Of a stretch of 11,253 nucleotides of DNA, positions 1 through 5,163 are shown piece by piece (position 1 is the first letter of the stretch; each line of letters begins with the position of its first letter). The notes under the pieces are model-generated. The model did not search any database and was not told the origin of the DNA. It saw nothing but the letters and a program-made list of their open reading frames with translations. The translations under genes and the position numbers were made by a program. Origin of the DNA: CAZYTO01 sp964650405. Its GTDB lineage: Bacteria > Acidobacteriota > Thermoanaerobaculia > Gp7-AA8. The stretch is from assembly GCA_964650405.1 (NCBI GenBank), contig CAZYTO010000187.1, positions 1 through 11,253 of the forward strand, read 5' to 3'.

Positions 1-816
1 TGCCGGCGAAGCGGCGAGGCCTCTTGTGCCACGGCTGGAATCGGGGAGCCGTGAGCCGCGGCGGAGAATGTGGAAGTGGCGGGCCACGGCGGAGCGATCC
101 GGACGGAGATCCCGGATGAGCCAGAGCAGACCGGGATGGCGGGTGGAGCGCCAGTCCTCGATCGCCGCCGCGCGGAGCACTGCCGGATCATCGCCGCGGC
201 TCCTGCGCAGTTCTCCCAGCGTGAGCGCAATCCGGCCGATTTCCTCCTCCCCGTCTTCGTGAGTTTCCGCTTGCCAGCCGCGAAGAACGGTCTGTCCCAG
301 CGCCTCCGCCTCGCGTTCACGGCCCGTCCGCCAGAGGCACCCCAGGCGACAGCCGTCCACGCGGAGCCGGAGCGTTTCGTCATCGGTGATGACCTCGTCG
401 AGGAGCCGCAGGGCGACGTCATCCTGGCCGAGCCGGGTGTGAACGATAGCCCGATTGAACACGATCGAAGGCCGGTTTGCCTCGGGGCACTCCTCGGCAT
501 GGTCATACGCCTCGAGCGCTTCCTCGTATTGCGCCAGGTCCGAGAGATAACTCCCAAGGAGCTGCCAGTTCGGCCAGGCTGACGGCCCGAGGTTCAGGCC
601 CTCGCGCAACACACGGATGGCGACCTCCTTCTGCCCCAGACCGGAATAGGCCAGCGCTTCGAGCTCGAACGCCCCCGTGTGGCGCACCTTCCGCAGCTTG
701 CGTGCGTTCGCGAGCGCCTGTTCGTACTTGCGATCCCGGATCGCCTCCTGCCCGGCCTCGTACAGCGCGATCGCTCGCCGCCGTCGTCTGTACTCGAAGA
801 AAGAGAGGACCGGCAT
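1..816 (-). CDS. TPR-repeat protein, C-terminus beyond left edge
   Basis: An uninterrupted minus-strand frame gives 272 residues from the ATG at 816-814 to the left edge, with no stop, so the C-terminus is missing. An in-frame stop at 856-858 lies just upstream, so the start cannot be much earlier. Helical tetratricopeptide units are visible at about residues 15-46, 48-79, 83-114 and 117-150, with the usual small and aromatic spacing: Y19/G22/A25, then A54/Y57/G60 and L87/Y90/Y97/A100/A103. Such repeats form superhelical scaffolds for protein binding; the partner is unknown. The part after about residue 180 is less clearly repeated and ends in an Arg-rich stretch. There is no signal peptide or membrane segment, so it is probably cytosolic. 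No Shine-Dalgarno precedes the ATG, but a TACGAT box ends 6 bases before it. It is divergent from the oxidase operon, and nothing ties the two together functionally. Confidence 0.85.
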   Translation of the reverse strand, partial: MPVLSFFEYRRRRRAIALYEAGQEAIRDRKYEQALANARKLRKVRHTGAFELEALAYSGLGQKEVAIRVLREGLNLGPSAWPNWQLLGSYLSDLAQYEEALEAYDHAEECPEANRPSIVFNRAIVHTRLGQDDVALRLLDEVITDDETLRLRVDGCRLGCLWRTGREREAEALGQTVLRGWQAETHEDGEEEIGRIALTLGELRRSRGDDPAVLRAAAIEDWRSTRHPGLLWLIRDLRPDRSAVARHFHILRRGSRLPDSSRGTRGLAASPA

Positions 817-822
817 ACCACT

Positions 823-828
823 ATCGTA
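823..828 (-). promoter_or_regulatory. Candidate -10 box (TACGAT) of the TPR gene
   Basis: On the minus strand TACGAT matches the TAnnnT form of a sigma-70 -10 element and ends 6 bases before the ATG at 816. With initiation 6-7 bases after the box, the transcript would begin at or next to the start codon, which fits the missing Shine-Dalgarno. No convincing -35 is seen at 16-18 bases, and such boxes occur by chance. Confidence 0.3.
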
Positions 829-900
829 GCCGCAGGCATCCGTACAACGTGCCCTTCAGTGCCACTGCACGCAAGAAATCGGAGGGGACGTTGCGGCCGA

Positions 901-961
901 AGGCTGGAAGGCTGAAAGGCTGGAAGGACCACAGCAACACGGGTTCCCCCTTCCAGCCTTT
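901..961. repeat. Intergenic inverted repeat, copy 1
   Basis: Three tandem octamers of the form AGGCTGRA occupy 901-924. The last part runs into the left arm AAAGGCTGGAAGG (915-927). Its exact reverse complement CCTTCCAGCCTTT lies at 949-961 after a 21-base spacer, giving a perfect 13-bp potential stem. The position between divergent genes argues against a simple terminator. The left arm (909-927) closely matches the reverse complement of 4553-4572, so this is one of two related elements in the window and probably a genome-wide interspersed repeat. Confidence 0.7.
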
Positions 962-1037
962 CGTGTTCATGCTCCGAATCGAGTTAAGCGCGAAGCCCCC
1001 GGCCGCTCTCCACCGCCCTCCACGCGCGCGCGCCCTT

Positions 1038-1120
1038 GGGTAGGGCTTTCCCACCCTGCACACCCTCCTTCACAGGGTCAGCGGCAAAAACGTCAATACG
1101 GGAAAGACCGAGGGAGGTCT
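1038..1120 (+). promoter_or_regulatory. Hairpin-rich leader of the oxidase gene
   Basis: Several small inverted repeats sit just before the oxidase start. GGGTAGGG (1038-1045) can pair imperfectly with TCCCACCC (1049-1056). ACCCTG (1053-1058) can instead pair with CAGGGT (1073-1078), so the two stems compete for 1053-1056. A third stem, AGACC (1105-1109) with GGTCT (1116-1120), puts much of the Shine-Dalgarno in its loop and the end of it in its stem. The stems are only 5-8 bp, so a regulatory role is inference. No known riboswitch class is recognised. Confidence 0.3.
1111..1117 (+). promoter_or_regulatory. Shine-Dalgarno of the CTQ oxidase gene
   Basis: AGGGAGG lies 7 bases before the ATG at 1125. 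It is the strongest ribosome binding site in the window, and it fixes the start well upstream of the twin-arginine motif, keeping a 37-residue segment in front of the conserved Ser-Arg-Arg. It is flanked by a 5-bp inverted repeat (1105-1109/1116-1120) that could partly mask it. Confidence 0.75.
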
Positions 1121-1124
1121 CGCC

Positions 1125-3425
1125 ATGCGATTCTCGGAACGGCTGCGTTCCTTGCTCCGGTTCACAGACACGGTCCACGAGCGGCCCGAAGGCGGTGGAA
1201 GCGGTGAAAACGAACGGACGCCGGGCTCGCGATGGAGCCGGCGCGAGTTCGTCACGGTTTCCAGCGTGGCCCTGGCCGCGGCCACGCAACTGCGCGGCCA
1301 GACGCGGAAGAAGCCGAAGGGGCCCGTCCCGCCCGAGCGGCTGCGCTACGAGATTCACCCCTCCGTCGGCGTGGCGCGCCTCGGCAACAGTCCTTCCAGC
1401 TTCTACCTCGAGCCCGACACCATCGGCGGCCTTCCCCTCGAGTGCGACAAGGACGGCAACCCTGTCCTGAAGGACGGCAAGCCGGTCTACGTCAGGCACT
1501 TCAAGGAAGGGGGCCGCATCCGCCGCCAGGCCGCGCAGTTCGGCATCTACGTCCGCGACTCGGGCGACCCGTCCGACCTGGGGCGGGAGATCACCCTCGA
1601 CGATCCGGCCGTCGAGAGCATCGAGTGGACCGTCCACCTGGCCAACAAGAAGGCGGCCTGGTACGACAACAATGAGCTCATCGGCGACGTCATGCTGGCC
1701 ACGTCGGCCAAGAACCTCAACTACTACGACGTGAGCACCGTCGACAATCCGACGCTCCACAACGCCTCCGTCACCAACCCCGCGGAACGGCAGAAGAAGC
1801 TCATCATCGACCCCGGCCCCCGCTCGGTCTCGAAGCCGGGGCAGAAGGTGGCCGTCTCCAAGGAGAACATCCCATCCGATTACAAGTTTGGGAGCTTCCC
1901 ATCGAAGTTCCAGGACGGCACGCGCCGCTCGCCCTACAACATCGAGACGCTCGGCGATCTGATGATGTCCTCCCGAGGCCGGCTCCTCGTCCTGGGCGGC
2001 TTCGGCCATGCCGGCGGCGTGGAAGCCATCGACACCTACACGGGCCAGGACACGTGGTTCGACGACATCTCCGACGGGCCGGTCTACTGCAAGCTGAAGC
2101 TGAAGGGCCGTGCCGAGCCGCTCGTGCTAAAGGCCTGGGCGCTGGTCGGCTCGCCGAAGTACGCGCCGGAGCTGCGCAACATCGTCACCCTCGACGACGT
2201 GATGTTCGACGTCGGCGTTCGCTTCATGAATCTCGTGCCCTCGATGTACGACAGCGCCGCGAAGAGCTTCCGCAAGACCTTCCGGGCAAACTACGAGCGC
2301 GACATCGAGCCGGTCTTCGACCGCATCGGCGACTACATCTGGGTGGCCAACGTGCCTTCGATGGTGGCCTTCACCTCGCCCCGGTTCAATCCGCGCGACC
2401 CGTCGCCGGCCAACTTCAAGAACCGCGACACGTTCTTCTCCTACTTCCGCAACTCGGAAGGGAACGAAGTCTCCCCTCCGCACAACGAGCTGTTCCACAA
2501 CGGCGTGCCGCAGGTGCCGCTCAACTCCGGCTCGAACTCCGTGACGAACCAGAACATCGACCGTTTCATGGGCCTGACCAACACCCAGTACTTCCTGCTC
2601 AAGCAGTGGCGGGACGGCATGTTCACCTCGGGACCGGCCGAGCCGTACCCGGTCAATCCGCTCGACCAGGCCAGCTCCGGCAACTGCATCGGCCATCCCA
2701 TGTCCCCGGGCATCGAAGTGACCTGGACGCTGCGCAATCCCGTCATCTACGAATCGCCGTACCGCATCAAACACGCCCACGACGAGGCGTATTACCGCGA
2801 GCACGGCCTCAGCCCCGAGGGCGACGAAACCTCGCCGTGGTATCCGCAGGCCGGGCTGCCGTATCCCGACAACATCGTGAAACAGGAGGGATGCGAGCCG
2901 GGCGACCTGACCAAGCGGATGTCCCCGCCGTGGATGGCCGACTTCTACCAGTGCGCCATCGAGTACGTCAGTTTCCGCTCGCCGCAGAACGAGCTCTCCC
3001 TGAGCGGCATCCCGCCGGCACCGACGTACTACTCGAACTGGTGGCCGCCGCAGGCGCCGGTGTACGTCATCAGCGGCGAGTTGACGAAGGAAGAGCAGAT
3101 GCAGGCCGGGCTGGCGGCGGGCTATTCGGTCTACTACGCCCGCGGCGCGAACAACATCGCCAATCTCGTCATCGCCTGGTCGTACATGGGATTCATCGTC
3201 AACGAGAACGAGGCGGAGGAAGGGCGCCAGTATCCCTACTTCGTGGAGAAGGAGCGCAATCACGACAAGTTCGTGGCGGCGACGGTCTCCGTGGGCAGCC
3301 CGATCAACACCCTCTCCGCCTGGGGGAGCTACAACTGGCCACCGAACTTCTTCTTGCCGGCCTGGTTCCTGAAGGAGGAGGCCGGGCTGGCGGAATGCAA
3401 CAACGCTCCCGAGTGCGTCAAGTAA
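1125..3425 (+). CDS. LodA/GoxA-family CTQ-dependent amine/amino-acid oxidase with Tat signal
   Basis: This 766-residue protein belongs to the LodA/GoxA family: quinoproteins that oxidatively deaminate amino groups using cysteine tryptophylquinone, releasing an aldehyde or 2-oxo acid, NH3 and H2O2. The family N-terminus is visible at residues 77-90 (IHPSVGVARLGNSP). The expected cofactor pair is C521, in NCIGHPMSPGIE, and W603, in MSPPWMADFYQC. These fit the family pattern of a Cys followed by PGIE and a Trp before an Asp-Phe and Cys; in LodA of Marinomonas mediterranea the pair is C516/W581. Residues 38-44 (SRREFVT) followed by a hydrophobic Ala-rich run to about 53 look like a twin-arginine signal, with possible cleavage near 51-54. 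Two Cys near the C-terminus (C758, C764) could form a disulfide after export. The next gene encodes the LodB-type maturation flavoprotein. Lysine, glycine or another amine could be the substrate; sequence alone does not decide. Confidence 0.93.
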   Translation: MRFSERLRSLLRFTDTVHERPEGGGSGENERTPGSRWSRREFVTVSSVALAAATQLRGQTRKKPKGPVPPERLRYEIHPSVGVARLGNSPSSFYLEPDTIGGLPLECDKDGNPVLKDGKPVYVRHFKEGGRIRRQAAQFGIYVRDSGDPSDLGREITLDDPAVESIEWTVHLANKKAAWYDNNELIGDVMLATSAKNLNYYDVSTVDNPTLHNASVTNPAERQKKLIIDPGPRSVSKPGQKVAVSKENIPSDYKFGSFPSKFQDGTRRSPYNIETLGDLMMSSRGRLLVLGGFGHAGGVEAIDTYTGQDTWFDDISDGPVYCKLKLKGRAEPLVLKAWALVGSPKYAPELRNIVTLDDVMFDVGVRFMNLVPSMYDSAAKSFRKTFRANYERDIEPVFDRIGDYIWVANVPSMVAFTSPRFNPRDPSPANFKNRDTFFSYFRNSEGNEVSPPHNELFHNGVPQVPLNSGSNSVTNQNIDRFMGLTNTQYFLLKQWRDGMFTSGPAEPYPVNPLDQASSGNCIGHPMSPGIEVTWTLRNPVIYESPYRIKHAHDEAYYREHGLSPEGDETSPWYPQAGLPYPDNIVKQEGCEPGDLTKRMSPPWMADFYQCAIEYVSFRSPQNELSLSGIPPAPTYYSNWWPPQAPVYVISGELTKEEQMQAGLAAGYSVYYARGANNIANLVIAWSYMGFIVNENEAEEGRQYPYFVEKERNHDKFVAATVSVGSPINTLSAWGSYNWPPNFFLPAWFLKEEAGLAECNNAPECVK

Positions 3426-3426
3426 C

Positions 3427-4473
3427 GTGGCGGACCGCGACTTCGACGTGGCCCTCCTCGGCGGCGGGCCGGCCGGCTCCGCCGCCGCATTGACCCTGCT
3501 GCGCTACTCGCGGCTCCGCGTGGCCCTGTTCGAACGGGGCGACTACAGCGCACCGCGCGCCGGCGAGACGCTCGCTCCGGCCGCCCAGCCGCTGCTGCAG
3601 TACCTCGACGCCGCGCCCGTGCTCGAGGACGAGGGACAGCTCCGCAACTACGGCGCCGCGGCGGCGTGGGGAAGCAGCGACGTCGTATCCCGCGACTTCC
3701 TCTTCCTCGGCGCCGGCGAGGGATGGCATCTCGACCGGGCCCGCTTCGACCGCGCCCTGGCCATGCTCGTCGCCCGGCGCGGCGGGGCGCTGGAGATGAA
3801 CAGCACCATCGACACCGGCGACGTCGCCGCCCGCGCGCACTTCGTCATCGACGCCACAGGCCGCCATGCTTCCTTTGCCCGCCGGCAAGGCGCCTCCGTC
3901 CGCCAGGACGATAATCTCACCGGCGTCGTGGGGATCTTCCACGGCGCGACGGCGTCCGGCGGCACGCTCGTGGAAGCCGTCCCGGACGGCTGGTGGTACT
4001 CCGCGCAGCTTCCCGACGAACAGATCGTCGTGGCCTTCATGTCCGACGCCGACATCATCCGCGAAGGGCGGCTCCATGACCCGGCCGCCTGGCGCGCGGC
4101 GCTCGACGAGACGCGGGCCACGCGAAACCGCGTCGCTTCAGCGTCGCTCGTCCAGGCGCCCGCCGCCCACCCCGCACAGTCGCAGCTCCTTCAGCCCCTC
4201 CACGGCCGGAACTGGATCGCCGCCGGCGAGGCCGCCGTGGCCTTCGATCCCCTGTCTTCGATGGGCATCGGCTATGCCCTCGCCTCGGGGATCCAGGCCG
4301 CCCGCCTCGCCGCTGTGGCCGTCAGCGGCCACGACCCGCAGCTCCACTTGTACGCCGAGGACGTGGCCGGGCACTACTCCGCCTACCTGGCCCGAAAACG
4401 CGACTACTACCAGATCGAAGGGCGCTGGAAGGACCGGGAGTTCTGGAAGCGGCGGCGAGCCGCTTGCACCTAA
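3427..4473 (+). CDS. LodB-like FAD-dependent maturation protein for the CTQ oxidase
   Basis: This 348-residue flavoprotein is of the tryptophan-halogenase/geranylgeranyl-reductase-like group. It has an N-terminal Rossmann FAD motif GGGPAG (12-17) with an acidic strand end (E37), then PRAGETLAP (43-51), IDATGR (141-146) and the second FAD motif AGEAAVAFDPLSSMGIG (266-282). The GWWYSAQLP segment (188-196) and the basic FWKRRR tail (339-344) are typical of LodB proteins. In Marinomonas, LodB is needed to form the tryptophylquinone in LodA and is not itself secreted. There is no signal peptide here, so it should act in the cytoplasm on the adjacent oxidase. It starts with GTG one base after the oxidase TAA and has no clear Shine-Dalgarno of its own, suggesting translational coupling. 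A free-standing halogenase is unlikely given the short length and the partner. Confidence 0.9.
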   Translation: MADRDFDVALLGGGPAGSAAALTLLRYSRLRVALFERGDYSAPRAGETLAPAAQPLLQYLDAAPVLEDEGQLRNYGAAAAWGSSDVVSRDFLFLGAGEGWHLDRARFDRALAMLVARRGGALEMNSTIDTGDVAARAHFVIDATGRHASFARRQGASVRQDDNLTGVVGIFHGATASGGTLVEAVPDGWWYSAQLPDEQIVVAFMSDADIIREGRLHDPAAWRAALDETRATRNRVASASLVQAPAAHPAQSQLLQPLHGRNWIAAGEAAVAFDPLSSMGIGYALASGIQAARLAAVAVSGHDPQLHLYAEDVAGHYSAYLARKRDYYQIEGRWKDREFWKRRRAACT

Positions 4474-4488
4474 TCAGGAACCGAGGCA

Positions 4489-4573
4489 AGCCGGAAAGCC
4501 AGAGGCTGGACGGCGGAAAGAAGACATGCGTGCTGCCTGTGGCACCTCAGCCCTCCGGCCTTTCAGCCCTCTT
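4489..4573. repeat. Intergenic inverted repeat, copy 2
   Basis: In the gap between the convergent flavoprotein and 150-residue genes, an imperfect inverted repeat pairs about 4501-4520 with 4551-4572, with mismatches and bulges. The reverse complement of 4553-4572 reads AGGGCTGAAAGGCCGGAGGG. This matches the octamer-derived arm of copy 1 (909-927) except for one inserted base and two substitutions. The left arm GAGGCTGGACGG (4502-4513) also resembles it. Here the hairpin is well placed to end transcription from both sides, though no U-run is present. Confidence 0.55.
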
Positions 4574-4585
4574 CGGCGGCGCCGG

Positions 4586-5038
4586 TCAGGCGATCTTCGT
4601 CACCAGTTCGTCGCGCAGGACGCGGAAGGCCCGGGCATCGGCTTCCGCCGTCTCGGGGTCGAGAAAGTACGCGACATCATGGCGGAAGCTCTTTCCCTTC
4701 GGGTGCTCGCCGTTCCACTCCAGCACCGCCCAGCGCACGAGCGGGCTGAAGACGTTGTGATCCCAGGCGAAGGCCGCATGGCGCTTGCTGTAGACCTCGG
4801 CGAGCGCCAGCTCGCTCCCGGCGCCGGCGGCATGCTCATCCTGGCGCGTCTTGTACGCCGCAAATGCCTTCGCATCGCGCTCGGCGGAACGCTCGTCGAC
4901 GAAATACGCCACGTCGCGGCGCGGCGGAAGGGCCTGGGGTCCCCCGAACTTCTGACCGACGCCCGAACACTTCACCACCAGCCACTGGATGACCGGGCGG
5001 CCAAACTTATGATCCCATTCCAAGGCTACGTAAGGCAT
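4586..5038 (-). CDS. Hypothetical protein with internal duplication (150 aa)
   Basis: I do not recognise a family. The 150-residue sequence consists of two versions of one unit. Residues 4-62 carry VALEWDH, then P15-V16-x-x-W19, then RRDVAYFVD (40-48) and an acidic/Ala helix (SAERDAKAFAAY). Residues 88-141 repeat this as AAFAWDH, P99-L100-V101-x-W103, FRHDVAYFLD (118-127) and TAEADARAFRVL. Conserved positions are W8/W92, D9/D93, H10/H94, W19/W103 and DVAYF. A mixed beta-then-alpha unit seems likely. There is no signal peptide, membrane segment or classic metal-site spacing. The start is well supported by AAGGAG (complement of 5047-5052) 8 bases before the ATG. The gene stands alone, convergent with the flavoprotein and divergent from the kinase. 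Its codon use resembles the neighbours, so it is probably a real gene. Confidence 0.75.
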   Translation of the reverse strand: MPYVALEWDHKFGRPVIQWLVVKCSGVGQKFGGPQALPPRRDVAYFVDERSAERDAKAFAAYKTRQDEHAAGAGSELALAEVYSKRHAAFAWDHNVFSPLVRWAVLEWNGEHPKGKSFRHDVAYFLDPETAEADARAFRVLRDELVTKIA

Positions 5039-5046
5039 TCCATGAT

Positions 5047-5052
5047 CTCCTT
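5047..5052 (-). promoter_or_regulatory. Shine-Dalgarno of the duplicated-unit protein
   Basis: AAGGAG on the minus strand lies 8 bases before the ATG at 5038. An out-of-frame ATG at 5043-5041 is closer to the site, so the spacing favours the 5038 start, which opens the conserved duplicated frame. Confidence 0.6.
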
Positions 5053-5092
5053 GTTCGGTTTACGTCAAGCGCCTCGGACAACATCTTTATTT

Positions 5093-5107
5093 CCTGATTG
5101 ATTCAGG
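5093..5107. promoter_or_regulatory. Palindrome in divergent promoter region
   Basis: CCTGA-TTGAT-TCAGG is a 5-bp perfect dyad with a 5-base centre. It lies in the AT-richer 125-base gap between the divergently transcribed 150-residue gene and the hybrid kinase. Position and shape would suit a dimeric repressor or activator site serving both genes, but no regulator is encoded nearby and one site may be chance. Confidence 0.25.
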
Positions 5108-5163
5108 CTCAGCCATAGACAGAAATACATCCGCACAGAACCTGCTTTGCGCGAAGATACTGC

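Larger units (their letters stand above)
817..1124. other. Divergent intergenic region (308 bp)
   Basis: This gap separates the start of the TPR gene (minus) from the start of the oxidase gene (plus), so it should hold both promoters. It contains the TACGAT box of the TPR gene, a perfect 13-bp inverted repeat at 915-927/949-961 preceded by octamer repeats, and a GC-rich leader in front of the oxidase gene with several small inverted repeats and a strong Shine-Dalgarno. I see no credible gene here. The short open frames crossing it lack ribosome binding sites and have Arg/Pro-rich compositions typical of shadow frames in high-GC DNA. Confidence 0.7.

Noticed and set aside
1021..1034. Alternating CG run (cacgcgcgcgcgcc) as a Z-DNA or repeat signal
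   Set aside because: It is short, and such runs are common in DNA of this composition; nothing links it to a function.
984..2009. 341-codon minus-strand frame opposite the oxidase
   Set aside because: The plus-strand LodA-family match is clear in the same region; the antisense product is Val/Arg/Asp-rich with no recognisable domain.
2054..3493. 479-codon plus-strand frame overlapping the oxidase
   Set aside because: It is the +1-shifted frame of the oxidase, rich in Arg/Pro/His, and gives no homology; a frameshifted gene is excluded because the oxidase frame is continuous to its C-terminus.
3866..5101. 411-codon plus-strand frame joining the flavoprotein, gap and 150-residue region
   Set aside because: It runs out of frame through the flavoprotein and antisense through the duplicated-unit gene. 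Its product is Ser/Pro/Arg-rich and starts inside another gene.
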